Origin: Hirundichthys speculiger
Taxonomy: Eukaryota; Chordata; Actinopteri; Beloniformes; Exocoetidae
Length of the DNA: 64,000 nt
Direction of reading: 5' to 3'
NCBI GenBank assembly: GCA_018398805.1
Contig: JAGFBZ010000259.1
Coordinates: forward strand, 62,001-126,000
Under the pieces are notes generated by a model, which ran no database searches, had not been told where the DNA came from, and saw only the letters and a list, made by a program, of their open reading frames with translations. Below, one piece after another: positions 23,887 to 36,200 of this stretch (its first letter is position 1; each line of letters opens with the position of its first letter). Made by a program: the position numbers and the translations under genes.

Positions 23887-24567
23887 GTGAGGAGACCAGG
23901 TCTTTGGAGAGGAATGCTCCCATTCTGGTCTGATGCAGGATCCCATCTACTCAACAGTCCCGGGGCTTTGTTGCTGGAGTTTTCTTTTAACGACGTGCCC
24001 AATGTTTTCTGTTGGTGACAGGTCTGGACTCTAAGCAGGCCAGTTCAGGCTCTTCTCCTGTGAAGCCATGGTGTTGTGATGGATATAGTATGTGCTTTAC
24101 ATTCTCCTGCTGAAACATGTAAGGCCTTCCCTGAAAGAGGTGCTGTCTTCATGGGAGCAGATGTTGTTCTAAAACATCTATGTACTCTTCAGCATTGATG
24201 GTGTCTTCCCAGATGTGTAAGCTGCCCACACACAAACGCAACCCCACACCATTAGAGATAGAGGCTTTTGAAGTGTCTGCTAATAACAAGCTAGATGGTC
24301 CCTCTTCCGTTTAGTCTGCAGGATACGGTGTCCATGATTTCCAAAAAGGAATTTCAAATTTTGATTCATTTGACCACAGAGCTGTTTTTCATTTTGCCTG
24401 AGTCCGTTTTAGATGAGCCTTGGTCCAGAGAAGATGGCTGCATTTCTGGAATGTGTTCACATGTGGTTTTTCTTTGCATGATGCAGCTTTAACTTGCATT
24501 TGCTGATTGCACGGCAAGCTGTGTTTTCTAGAAGTGTCCCTGAGTCCATGCAATGATGTAGATAGAA

Positions 24568-25072
24568 CAGTGGTCCCCAACCTTTTTTTGCGGCACTTTT
24601 TTTGCGCCATATATTTTGACGGACCGGTCTGTAAAATGTGCCGCAGAGAAATACAAAAAAAAAAAAAAAGATACGACTGGCATAAAAACTGGTATTTTTC
24701 TATATATCAAAAAAATGTAAATCCGCTGTGTATTCACATGCAACTTTATTAGTAGCATCCTTGTAATATCACACCAACAACAGAACATCTGTAACATTCT
24801 TCTGAATGACACTTTCTGAAGATGCTTGTTTTTTACTCATTTTGCCACGTGACTAAGACGCGGGTCTTGAAGTCTTGTCATGTGTCAGGAGTGAGTCATA
24901 GATAGGTGTAATGGAGAGAATCCGGTCATTTTTCAAAATAAAACATCATTTAGACTCGAATAATAAATCAAACGGTGATCATGGAAAGGATTTTTTTTTT
25001 TCTCTCTGTGGCCCGGTACCAGACGAGCCACGGACTGGTACTGGGCCGAGGACCAGGGGTTGGGGACCCCTG
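24568..25072. mobile_element. hAT-type MITE (CAGTGGTCCCCAACC ends)
   Basis: Left end CAGTGGTCCCCAACC and right end GGTTGGGGACCCCTG are inverted; GACCGGTC and GCCACGGACTGGTAC sub-repeats lie inside. The flanking 8 bases do not match well, so the target duplication has decayed. Confidence 0.7.
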
Positions 25073-25814
25073 CAGTAGAGAATCACACCTGTTCTAAATG
25101 CATCACTGCCTGGGGGCCTGGAAATCACACGGCCTTGTCCCCAGCGCACAGACGCTGCTCCTGATTCTCTGAATCTTTTCATGATATTATGTACTGTTGA
25201 TAGTGGGATCTTCTAAATCTTTGCAATTTTGCGTTGAGGAACATTTTTCAGAAATGGTTTCACATTTTTTAGTCCCAGTTTGTCAGTGACTCTTGAACCT
25301 CTGTCCATCATTACATCAGAGTGACTCTGAAATGCTCCTATTATACATTCATGTTACTGACCGGTCGACAGTTAACTTATTTAGTTGTCAAATACTGCTC
25401 CATATTTTTATTTGCAGTAATTACTTTTCCAGCCTTTTGTTCCCCTTTTTCCAACTTTTTTGAGACATGTCATCGTCATCAAAGTTAAAATAAGCTAATT
25501 ATTTTTTTTTTTTAAATGGTAGAATGTCTCAATTTCAAAATTTTTTAGTATTCTATTGGGAATAAAATATAGGTTTATGCGATTTGCAAATCCTTGGATT
25601 TTGTTTTTATTTATATTTTAGACAGCATGCCAACTATTTTAGAATTGGGATTGCACATGTGAATTGTGAAAGAGTAGAACCAAGAATGTTCCATACAAAT
25701 CAAGGCTTGTAAATAAATGTACGAGCCTTGGCTTGTTCAAATAGATTAACTGCATTACTTTCCAAAGCCTGCGGATGACCCGGATTCAGCTTTGTGTAAC
25801 CAGAATATAAACGT

Positions 25815-25966
25815 TTTGTTTTTTTTTTACTTTATTAGCAAATCTTGCTATACAAAAATCAACAAGGTATACAATAGTCTGGAATTGCACATGCAATGAT
25901 GGAGTAAATTATAAAAATATATAGTATGAATAAGAAGTCATAGTATAGATTATGAAGGTAACAGTC

Positions 25967-26006
<40 letters not shown>

Positions 26007-26097
26007 TAATAATAATAATAAAGATGAGTAAGTAAATAAATAGAGAATAAAATAAATACATAAATAAATAAAACAGGAGAATAAAACAGGTATGAGG
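25815..26097 (-). mobile_element. Retroinsertion with poly(A) tail, reverse strand
   Basis: A 17-base duplication flanks it: AACCAGAATATAAACGT (25798-25814) and AACCACAATATAAACGT (26098-26114), one mismatch. Read on the minus strand the insert ends GCTAATAAAGT followed by A10, i.e. a poly(A)-type 3' end adjoining the left duplication. The body contains an (ATT)n microsatellite and no protein domain. It looks like a LINE-mobilised transcript or SINE-like sequence of unknown source. Confidence 0.75.
25966..26020. repeat. (AAT)n microsatellite
   Basis: About 17 trinucleotide units with one interruption (AACAAT), inside the retroinsertion. Confidence 0.9.
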
Positions 26098-26129
26098 AAC
26101 CACAATATAAACGTACTGCTTTTGAACAT

Positions 26130-26313
26130 ACCCTTGCTGACGTCATCAAATTGTTTCCGCCTCCTGACACCGTGGGCCAATGATAATGACGCACATGAGC
26201 GTTCGACTCATTTGATTGGCTGCTACTATTGTCGTTGCGATCATAACCAGGAACTGTCTCTATCAGATCAAGGACGGAAAGCTTCGTTGCCTTTTTTATT
26301 TTAAGTTTTTAAG
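26130..26313 (+). promoter_or_regulatory. Candidate meak7 promoter and non-coding exon 1
   Basis: Upstream of the first coding exon lies a perfect CRE palindrome TGACGTCA (26138-26145), a CCAAT box (26177-26181) and an inverted CCAAT box, ATTGG (26216-26220), in a locally CpG-containing stretch. A possible splice donor AAG/GTTAGC ends at 26313. Human MEAK7 also begins with a non-coding exon, and the first coding exon here has a splice acceptor 6 bases before the ATG, so an upstream exon is required. The choice of this site is inference. Confidence 0.35.
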
Positions 26314-26319
26314 GTTAGC

Positions 26320-26969
26320 AGAGTACGGATTCATATATTTGAATGTTTCAGAACATTGTGCATATCATATTTTTGCCATATCAAATGTGTTTTATGCACG
26401 AAGCCAAAAAAAAGCAGTTTTGTTTCCTGTATAAGCATGCCTCGATTCTCTTCCAGTATGCATTTACTCACAGAGCTAACGGTTGACTGTTATGAAATTA
26501 AATTTTAAAATACTGTTTTTAAAAACGTACTACTAAATTGAAAGCCTCAGAAACATTTTATATACCACCTATGAAGGAAGAGTTTAACACATGTCATAGA
26601 CCTGGCGGTCAGGAAGATTGTTGCAGATATTGCTCTATTTAAAAGGATTATACACAAAGGAATATTGAATAATATGGGCCTAATTTATATGAATAGAAAA
26701 AAAAACTTTATAAAAATGTCCTGGAAAAATATTCACATTTTGAGACCTCCAGAGAAAGTCTGGGAGTGACATTCATGAGTTGACCTCTATGAAGCGAATC
26801 TTGTCCAGACTTACATGTTAGTTAGAAACTTATTTTGACTTTGTGGGTTCATCCATCAGGTTGACGTCATGGACAAATGTACATGTTTTTTTTTGCTGTA
26901 CTTTGCCTTTATCTGATGTTACTGGTGGATAGAGACAGGAAGTACGATGTACAAAAGTAGGAAAAAGCA
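26320..26969. other. Inferred meak7 intron 1, nothing recognised
   Basis: AT-rich; no element recognised apart from the SINE-like fragment that follows. Confidence 0.35.
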
Positions 26970-27065
26970 GGTGGTCCAGTCACCAAAAAGTTGGTGGTTG
27001 AATCCTGGCTCCACATGTCGAAGTGTCCAAGACACTGAACACTAATTTGTCCCAGTGGGGGGTAA
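26970..27065 (+). mobile_element. SINE-like fragment
   Basis: GGTGGTTGAATCCTGGCTCC, ACATGTCGAAGTGTCC and AAGACACTGAAC are signature words of a common fish SINE body. Only this core remains. Confidence 0.5.
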
Positions 27066-27133
27066 CTGTATGAAAACATAATGCTGCTGTGCATTAAAAG
27101 AAATACAGATATATTTTTTTGTTACAGAGCACC

Positions 27134-27295
27134 ATGGGTAATACAGAGAGTGTGGTGACGCAGAAGCGACTGGCCCGCTTCCATCCTGAGGACCGGACTG
27201 TGATCGAAGGGGTGTTCGACAAGATTCAAAGTGGTGCTGGGGGCCTTTCAGGAAAAGCAGCAGCATCAAAGCTTATCACCATTGAGATGCTTCAG
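27134..27295 (+). CDS. meak7: meak7 coding exon 1 (residues 1-54)
   Basis: Splice acceptor TTGTTACAG ends at 27127 and ATG is at 27134 in ACCATGG, a good Kozak context. Encodes [20 protein letters not shown], then [13 protein letters not shown] to ITIEMLQ, ending at CAG/GTGGGT. Gly2 with Ser6 fits an N-myristoyltransferase site. A TTG-initiated extension upstream was rejected because it crosses the acceptor. Confidence 0.93.
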
Positions 27296-30239
27296 GTGGG
27301 TCGATTAAAACACAGGGGACTCTAACCCCTGATCAAATCAGACCACCAAGGTCAAAGGCAGCAGTGAACAGGTGAGTCTTTAACCTTGATTGAGAAGGAG
27401 TTTGTTCCAGATCTGTTAAAAGCTGACTCCATGTTTAGTTCTGGTTCTGGGGACACAGAGCAGGCTTGCACCAGAAGACCTGAGTCGTCTGAATGGTTCA
27501 TATTAGGGATGCACGATAACTGTTTTTAAAAACAGTTATACCGATAACCGATAACTTTCAGCTCCTAACGGCCGATACCGATAACACACACATCTACCTA
27601 AGATCATTACATCAATACTATCAACAAAACCAAAAATAGTTTTGACTTTTTAAATGAACAGATATTTATTTTTTCCAGTGAAAAACTATTGGAAAGCCTC
27701 AAACATTTTCTTAAAGCTATCAAACAAACCTATTTGATATCTCACATCAACTTAAATAAGGTTCATTACTGACTGATATAAAAAATAAAGGCTCCTTGAA
27801 CTGATGGAAATACATGCATCAGAATTACTAACTGAAAAAGATTAACATTTAAAGGATTTTGGCTTGTGGTTCCATTTAAATTAATACCTTTAATTAAAGT
27901 AAATGAGGTTCAGTAGTTTTTATGTTTTAATCTCATGGAAGCTTTAGATGAGAGGAATGAGGGAGAGGAGAGACTGCTGCTGGCTTGCGCCCGTTAGCAT
28001 TAGCTTCCGTTAGCTCATGTTAGCGCAATTTCAAAACTCCATGGAAGCGTTATGTTGTAGGTGGCTGATCAGGTTTTACGTATTAAAGCTTGTGCTTCCC
28101 TCCTCGTAGAATTCACTCGGAGGATTCGTCACAAATAACCACCAAACTATCTTCTTCTGAAACTTTAACGAAGTTCCACGCCGCCATGTTTGTTGTGATC
28201 AGCACAATGCAGGCTGCATTCAAGGTGTAACGTAAATTCCGAAGTTCCCTCGTTTGCTAGTCGTTCTTTCAGCCTTTTCTATTTTTCTTTTTTTATGCGT
28301 AACATGTGGGAAAATACTGCGAATATCAATTCAAGTCAGCAACTACCAAAATTATGACCGAGTTAACGAGTTGTTTTCTGGCATGAGGGGGTATTCTTGA
28401 TTTTCCTGATTGAGTAATCATTTTTCTGATTATGCCGACGTCACTTGAACATAACATTCACTGCTGGTCATTCAAGGCTCAGAGGGAGCGAGACACTGCT
28501 GTGTTGACAGAAATATAAATGTTATCTGGGCTATTCGTCGTGATATTGGACTTATCGGGATGACGTCATAATTTCCTGTTATCGGCCCGATAGTTATCGT
28601 GCACCCCTAGTTCATACTGAACTAAAAGGTCTCTGATGTACTTTGGGCTTAAACCATTCAGTGCTTTATAGGCTAATAGGACTTAATAAAGTATATTCTT
28701 TTAGAGACAGGGAGCCAGTACAAAGACCTCAGAACAGCACTAATGTGCTCCACCCTCCCGGTCTTAGTGAGGACTTGGGCAGCAGTGTTCTGGATCAGCT
28801 GCAGCTGTCTGATGGACCTTTTAGGCAGACCAGTCAGGATACTGTTACAGTAGTCAACTTGACTAAAGATAGATGCATGAACAGGTTTTTTAAGGTCTTG
28901 TTGTAACATTAGTCCTTTAATCCTAGAAATGTTCTTAATATGGTAATAAGATGGCTTTGGAGCTGTTTAATTTGAAATTCTGCTAAGAATCCATGATGAC
29001 ACCCAGATTTCTGGCCTGGTCTGAGGTTTTTAACTAAAGTGCCTGGAGCTGCATGTTGATTTTTAGAAATTCCTCCTTTGGCCCAAAAATGACTACCTCA
29101 GTTTTTTCCCTGTTTTAGTGGCGAAAATTGTGGCACATCCATTCTGTGATTTGTTCCATGCATTTACCCAAAGCTTGTATGGGGCCATGGTCACCTGGGG
29201 ACATTGAGATGTAGAGCTGGGTGTCGTCTGCATAGTTATGGTAACTTATGTTGTTGTTTACCATGAGCTGAGCTAGTGGAAATATCCAGATCTTTAATAG
29301 AGGAGCCCCATGGATAGAGCCTTGAGGAACCCCACACGTTGTTTTAGTCTCCTCAGATTTAAAATTACCTATTTACACAAAGTAATCCCTGTCCTTTAAG
29401 TAGGATGCAACTAGTCAAGAACTGTGCCCGACAATCCCAGTCAACTCAGTAGGATATCATGGTCAGCTGTGTCGAATGTAGCACTGAGGTCTAGTAAAAC
29501 TAAAACTGAAGTTCTGCCATGATCTGTGTTTAAGAGGATGCCATGTAACAGTTTCAGTGTTGTGATTGGATCTAAAACCTGACTGGAAGAAGCTAAGGCA
29601 GCTGTTTACTGTTTGAAAATAATTTAGCTGTTGATACACAGTCTTTTCAATGATTTTATTAAAAAAGGGAAGATTTGAAATTAGCCTGTAATTGTTCATT
29701 TGTGTCTTTTATAGATTGTTCTTTTTTAAAGAGTGGCTTAATAACAGCTGTTTTCAGATATTTTGGGAAGACACCTGATATTAGAGACATGTTGACAATC
29801 TGTAGCAGATCTGATGCCATGACATTTGAAACTTTTTTGAAAAAGTCTGTGGGTAAAACATTCTAACAATAGTAGGAAGAGTTCAGTTGGTGTAGAATGT
29901 CTTTCAGGTTTTTGCCATCGGTTGGATTAAACTGTGTCAGGGTGTTTGAGTGGTTTCTAAATGGACAAAGCACAGATCTAGAACCTGATGTTAAGGTACT
30001 GACACTACATGTCCTGGTGGAATGAAGTTCAGGTGCTATTGGGTTTGTTAACCTCTCAACTGTGAAAAACAATGCTTGAGCATTATTTCTGTTTTTAGTG
30101 ATTATGTCTGAGAAAAAAAGACTACCTTGCATCCTTCAGCTGTAGATTATAAGTGTGAAATTTCTCTTTATAGATGTCAAAATGAATCTAGAGTTTTGTT
30201 TTTCGCCATCTGTGTTTAACTTTTCAAAACTCTCTTTTT

Positions 30240-30283
<44 letters not shown>

Positions 30284-33200
30284 ACCAAAGCATTCCTCTA
30301 AGGAGCTTTTTTCTTGCAAGAGAAACCTTCAACTTAACAGGAGCAATTGTATCAATAACATTTAACATTTTCAAATTAATTATTTATTTAATAATGATCA
30401 ACTAACTCACTGACAGAACTACAGGGCAGGGTTTCTGTGGATGAAAACAGCTGATTGAACATTTCATTGGTGTTTTCAGTAATGCATCTTTTCTTGATGA
30501 CTTCCCTGTGATGACTAGTGTTTACAGAGATCAAACTCTCAAAGAAAACACAGCAGTGATCTGACAGGGCCACATCCCTGACTAGAACTTTGTAAATATT
30601 TAGACCTTTAGAAAAAACTAGATTCAGAGTGTGTCCTCGATTATGTGTAGGCTATGAGACATGCTGACTCAGTCCAAAACTGTCGGTATTGTTTCTGTTT
30701 ATTGTTTTTGTTCTTGTTTTAGAATTGTTTCTGTTCTTGTATTTGTTTCTATTAACTGTTCAGTAAAGCCAGTCTCAGTGATGTAGGGACATCCTCTGTA
30801 GTTTTTGGGACAGTATGGGAGTCCTGAGGAATCATTTTCTGCTACAACCTTTATGCTCCCAGTTATTAAACACATTCACCTTTGTTGATCTATGGCCAAT
30901 AATGACAGAAATTTTAATACCTGCCAGCATACAGGGTCCTGATTTTATCTGGAAAGATTCATGACTGCTGATAATCTCACAGCCTGGACTAGGGATGCAC
31001 ATGGTTAACCGTTTAACCATTAACCGAAAACAGTAACCCTAATCAATTAATACTAACGGTCAATTTTGTTTTTAAGCTACGTAATGCAGTCAACTCATGG
31101 GGGCGTGTCGACAGGTGCAACAGGCTCTGATTGGTCAATTCTACATCCGCGTAGAAAAGAGCGCGTCATTAAAAAAATGAGGAAGTACCCACATCTGTAT
31201 GATTCTGGTTCTCCACGCTACAAAGACAGCACATATTCTAGTAATTCATGGAGGGAGATAGCGATGAATGTGGGTCTGGATACGGCCGAGACGGTGAGGA
31301 AGTGGAAAAACGCAAGAGATAAGTTTAGTAAGTTTAGCTAGTTCGTGATTGTCGCTCTTGCGTTGTGGTGTGGAATAACATAGCGGAGACCGCGCTAGTA
31401 TAAATCAAAAGTGACAGCGGCATCTCTGCGACAAGCTGATGGCGACGCATTGCCGCAAGATTATACACGGGGAAGTGTCCGCATGTGTCCAAGACGACAT
31501 ATGGCACAAACACCACCACCCCTCTAGTTTAGTCGTGTTTCAGACACAAAGGTAAAGTTAGATGGACTAGATTCAATCAGGACTGCATTGGCTGTGTTTT
31601 TGTCCAGCCATGTCTCAGTTAAAAACATAAAATCAAGATTGTATGAGGAAATAAAACTATTAATCAAGAATGATTTGTTTCTCAAAGATCTGACATTGAG
31701 TGCTGCATGTTTGAGGTTAGCTGGAGTTAAACTGTACACTGTGTTCTTGCAGGGATATGGATAAGATTTCTCTGATCAGACACTCTGACTGTTCCTCTCT
31801 TATCTAATCTTTGTGGTTTGAAAATAGTCATTATTTTAGAAGAATGCACTCCCTCCCTGGACCTCTGGTTGATGTGGGGTTTAGCAACGCAGTGGCCTCT
31901 AGTGTCCTAGACAACAGCATTGACGCTGTTGGAACCATCTCTGGGCATCGATGGTGGGGTCTGAGCTGGTGGGGCTTTGCTTGGTGGAGTAGGCTGGGGA
32001 GGGAGAGGGGCACAACTCTTCTTTGAGGACAGAATCCTTGATCTTGTGATGTCTGGGGTGAGGGGAACCATTTTAATCCTTGATCCCACCAAGCTTTCAA
32101 AGTGATCAGGAAATCTCATGGGTTACGGTGTAGCATCTCTTAGCGGTGTAGATGCAGCAGGTGGGTCCCAGGTCTGTGGTGAGGGCCGTGGTGAAGGTGA
32201 AGCGTCTCTGGAGGGTGTAGATGCAGCAGGTGGGTCCCAGGTCTGTGGTGAGGGCCGTGGTGAAGGTGAAGCGTCTCTGGAGGGTGTAGATGCAGCAGGT
32301 GGGTCCCAGGTCTGTGGTGAGGGCCGTGGTGAAGGTGAAGCGTCTCTGGAGGAGGTAGATGCCGCAGGTGGGTCCCAGGTCTGTGGTGAGGGCCGTGGTG
32401 AAGGTGAAGCGTCTCTGAAGGGGAAAGATGCAGCAGGTGGGTCCCAGGCCTTTGGTGAGGGCCGTGGTGAAGGTGAAGCGTCTCTGGAGGGTGTAGATCC
32501 AGCAGGTGGGTCCCAGGCCTGTGTTGAGGGCCGTGGTGAAGGTGAAGCGTCTCTGGAGGGTGTAGATGCAGCAGGTGGGTCCCAGGCCTGTGGTGAGGGC
32601 CGTGGTGAAGGTGAAGCGTCTCTGGAGGGGTAGATGCAGCAGGTGGGTCCCAGGCCTGTGGTGAGGGCCGTGGTGAAGGTGAAGCGTCTCTGGAGGGTGT
32701 AGATGCAGCAGGTGGGTCCCAGGTCTGTGGTGAGGGCCGTGGTGAAGGTGAAGCGTCTCTGGAGGGTGTAGATGAGGCAGGTGGGTCCCAGGTCTGTGGT
32801 GAGGGCCGTGGTGAAGGTGAAGCGTCTCTGGAGGGTGTAGATGCAGCAGGTGGGTCCAGGCCTGTGGTGAGGGCCGTGGTGATGGTGAAGCGTCTCTGGA
32901 CGTTGTAGATAAAGCAGGTGGGTCCCAGGTCTGTGGTGAGGGCCGTGGTGAAGGTAAAGCGTCTCTGGAGGGTGTAGATGCAGCAGGTGGGTCCCAGGCC
33001 TGTGGTGAGGGCCGTGGTGAAGGTAAAGCGTCTCTGGAGGGTGTAGATGCAGCAGGTGGGTCCCAGGTCTGTGGTGAGGGCCGTGGTGAAGGTGAAGCGT
33101 CTCTGGAGGGTGTAGATGCAGCAGGTGGGTCCCAGGTCTGTGGTGAGGGCCGTGGTGAAGGTGAAGCGTCTCTGGAGGGTGTAGATGCAGCAGGTGGGTC

Positions 33201-36200
33201 CCAGGCCTGTGGTGAGGGCCGTGGTGAAGGTGAAGCGTCTCTGGAGGGGTGTAGATGCAGCAGGTGGGTCCCAGGCCTGTGGTGAGGGCCGTGGTGAAGG
33301 TGAAGCGTCTCTGGAGGGTGTAGATGCAGCAGGTGGGTCCCAGGCCTGTGGTGAGGGCCGTGGTGAAGGTGAAGCGGTCTCTGGAGGGTGTAGATGCAGC
33401 AGGTGGGTCCCAGGTCTGTGGTGAGGGCCGTGGTGAAGGTGAAGCGTCTCTGGAGGGTGTAGATGCAGCAGGTGGGTCCCAGGCCTGTGGTGAGGGCCGT
33501 GGTGAAGGTGAAGCGTCTCTGGAGGGTGTAGATGCAGCAGGTGGGTCCCAGGTCTGTGGTGAGGGCCGTGGTGAAGGTGAAGCGTCTCTGGAGGGTGTAG
33601 ATGCAGCAGGTGGGTCCCAGGCCTGTGGTGAGGGCCGTGGTGAAGGTGAAGCGTCTCTGGAGGGTGTAGATGCAGCAGGTGGGTCCCAGGTCTGTGGTGA
33701 GGGCCGTGGTGAAGGTGAAGCGTCTCTGGAGGGTGTAGATGCAGCAGGTGGGTCCCAGGCCTGTGGTGAGGGCCGTGGTGAAGGTGAAGCGTCTCTGGAG
33801 GGTGTAGATGCAGCAGGTGGGTCCCAGGTCTGTGGTGAGGGCCGTGGTGAAGGTGAAGCGTCTCTGGAGGGTGTAGATGCAGCAGGTGGGTCCCAGGTCT
33901 GTGATGAGGGCCGTGGTGAAGGTGAAGCGTCTCTGGAGGGTGTAGAATGCAGGTGGGGTCCCAGGCCTGTGGTGAGGGCCGTGGTGAAGGTGAACAACTC
34001 TGGAGGGTGTAGATGCAGCAGGTGGGTTCCAGGTCTGTGGTGAGGGCCATGGTGACGGTGAAGCGTCTCTGGAGGGTGTAGATGCAGCAGGTGGGTCCCA
34101 GGTCTGTGGTGAGGGCCGTGGTGAAGGTGAAGCGTCTCTCTGGAGGGTGTAGATGCAGCAGGTGGGTCCCAGGTCTGTGGTGAGGGCCGTGGTGAAGGTG
34201 AAGCGTCTCTGGAGGGTGTAGATGCAGCAGGTGGGTCCCAGGTCTGTGGTGAGGGCCGTGGTGAAGGTGAAGCGTCTCTGGAGGGTGTAGATGCAGCAGG
34301 TGGGTTCCAGGCCTGTGGTGAGGGCCGTGGTGAAGGTGAAGGGTCTCTGGAGGGTGTAGATGCAGCAGTTGGGTCCAGGTCTGTGGTGAGGGCCGTGGTG
34401 AAGGTGAAACGTCTCTGGAAGGTGTAGATGCAGCAGGTGGGTCCAGGCCTGTGGTGAGGGCCGTGGTGAAGGTGAAGCATCTCTGGAAGGTGTAGATAAA
34501 GCAGGTGGGTCCCAGGTCTGTGGTGAGGGCCGTGGTGAAGGTGAAGCGTCTCTGGAGGGTGTAGATGCAGCAGGTGGGTCCAGGCCTGTGGTGAGGGCCG
34601 TGGTGAAGGTGAAGCGTCTCTGGAGGGTGTAGATGCAGCAGGTGGGTCCCAGGCCTGTGGTGAGGGCCGTGGTGAAGGTGAAGCGTCTCTGGAGGGTGTA
34701 GATGCAGCAGGTGGGTCCCAGGTCTGTGGTGAGGGCCGTGGTGAAGGTGAAGCGTCTCTGGAGGGTGTAGATGCAGCAGGTGGGTCCCAGGTCTGTGGTG
34801 AGGGCCGTGGTGAAGGTGAAGGGTCTCTGGAGGGTGTAGATGCAGCAGGTGGGTCCCAGGTCTGTGGTGAGGGCCGTGGTGAAGGTGAAGCGTCTCTGGA
34901 AGGTGTAGATGCAGCAGGTGGGTCCCAGGTCTGTGGTGAGGGCCGTGGTGAAGGTGAAGCGTCTCTGGAGGGTGTAGATGCAGCAGGTGGGTCCCAGGTC
35001 TGTGGTGAGGGCCGTGGTGAAGGTGAAGCGTCTCTGGAGGGTGTAGATGCAGCAGGTGGGTCCCAGGTCTGTGGTGAGGGCCGTGGTGAAGGTGAAGCGT
35101 CTATGGAGGGTGTAGGTGCAGCAGGTGGGTCCCAGGTCTGTGGTGAGGGCCGTGGTGACGGTGAAGCGTCTCTGGAGGGTGTAGATGCAGCAGGTGGGTC
35201 CCAGGTCTGTGGTGAGGGCCGTGGTGAAGGTGAAGCGTCTCTGGAGGGTGTAGATGCAGCAGGTGGGTTCCAGGTCTGTGGTGAGGGCCGTGGTGAAGGT
35301 GAAGCGTCTCTGGAGGGTGTAGATGCAGCAGGTGGGTCCCAGGTCTGTGGTGAGGGCCGTGGTGAAGGTGAAGCGTCCCTGGAGGGTGTAGGTGCAGCAG
35401 GTGGGTCCCAGGTCTGTGGTGAGGGCTGTGGTGAAGGTGAAGCGTCTCTGGTGGGTGTAGATGCAGCAGGTGGGTCCCAGGCCTGTGGTGAGGGCCGTGG
35501 TGAAGGTGAAGCTTCTCTGGAGGGTGTAGATGCAGCAGGTGGGTCCCAGGTCTGTGGTGAGGGCCGTGGTGAAGGTGAAGCCTCTCTGGAGGGTGTAGGT
35601 GCAGCAGGTGGGTCCAGGCCTGTGGTGAGGGCCGTGGTGAAGGTGAAGCGTCTCTGGAGGCTAGTGTTTTCATAGCCTTAAACTGCTAGCCAAGTTCACC
35701 TGCTGCTATTTAAATGAAGTGCTTTGTTCTTTAGTACTAAGACTGTTGAACAGTCACTGTTCTGTAACTAAATGTGTTTTATAATAATTCTCACAAACAA
35801 AAAAAAAAGAAAGAAGAGTGTTTAAATAAGTTATTGTTTATTTTATGAGATGATAAAAGCTATTAATCTCAGCTTGGATGCAGGCCTATTTATTAATGTA
35901 CACAGGAAATAAAATGCATGGGAAATCAAACTGTTTGCCCATTCAAAAATAAAATCGGATTGGGAAAAATCGGAAATCGGCCGATCATCAAAATTAAAGA
36001 TCGGAAATCGGATCGGGACCCAAAAAAACGTGATCGGGACATCCCTAATATAAAACATAACCTGCTAACTACTGTTGACCAGATGGTGAATAATCTCCTC
36101 TGTTGGGTTCCTAAATGTGTAAATCTGATTCTGATGGAGTCAGTGTCTCACCAGCCATGAGTCCCACCACACTGAATGTCACTGGTTATGAGGCATTTAC

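Larger units (their letters stand above)
22844..25653. mobile_element. Composite DNA transposon with long inverted repeats and two nested elements
   Basis: Left arm from ACAACTTCAAATCCAATAAA and right arm ending TTTTAGAATTGGGATTG are inverted over about 240 bases (shared GATTTGCAAATC, CATATTTTATTCCCAA, AACTTTGATG and CTCAAAAAAGCTGG-type words). The family is abundant in fish, but I do not assign a superfamily. The interior (23887-24567, 25073-25400) continues the element in reverse, without open coding frames. Nested: foldback copy 2 (23127-23886) and a hAT MITE (24568-25072). Confidence 0.65.
27340..31760 (-). pseudogene. L2 LINE, reverse strand, interrupted twice
   Basis: The minus strand reads 5'-3' from about 31760: endonuclease start [16 protein letters not shown] and [12 protein letters not shown] (31524-31739), [11 protein letters not shown] (30573), reverse transcriptase [20 protein letters not shown] (29699), then C-terminal [14 protein letters not shown] and [10 protein letters not shown] (28673-28909). 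Many stops and shifts. A hAT MITE (27504-28609), a MADF element (30989-31497) and a 38-T run (30243-30280) break it. Its 3' end begins only ~45 bases after the meak7 exon 1 donor, and a 69-bp tandem array begins just upstream of its 5' part (32143). Confidence 0.8.

Noticed and set aside
27119..27133. Upstream TTG start for meak7
   Set aside because: It crosses the splice acceptor at 27127; the ATG at 27134 in ACCATGG fits the human start MGN.
32123..34480. 785-codon and 636-codon minus-strand open frames as a giant repetitive protein gene
   Set aside because: They follow from a 69-bp tandem period divisible by three; both strands are open, and no start context, splice sites or domain supports a gene.
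32143..35660. CRISPR-like or satellite centromere array
   Set aside because: Head-to-tail units without spacers in an intron of a vertebrate gene; an ordinary minisatellite structure.
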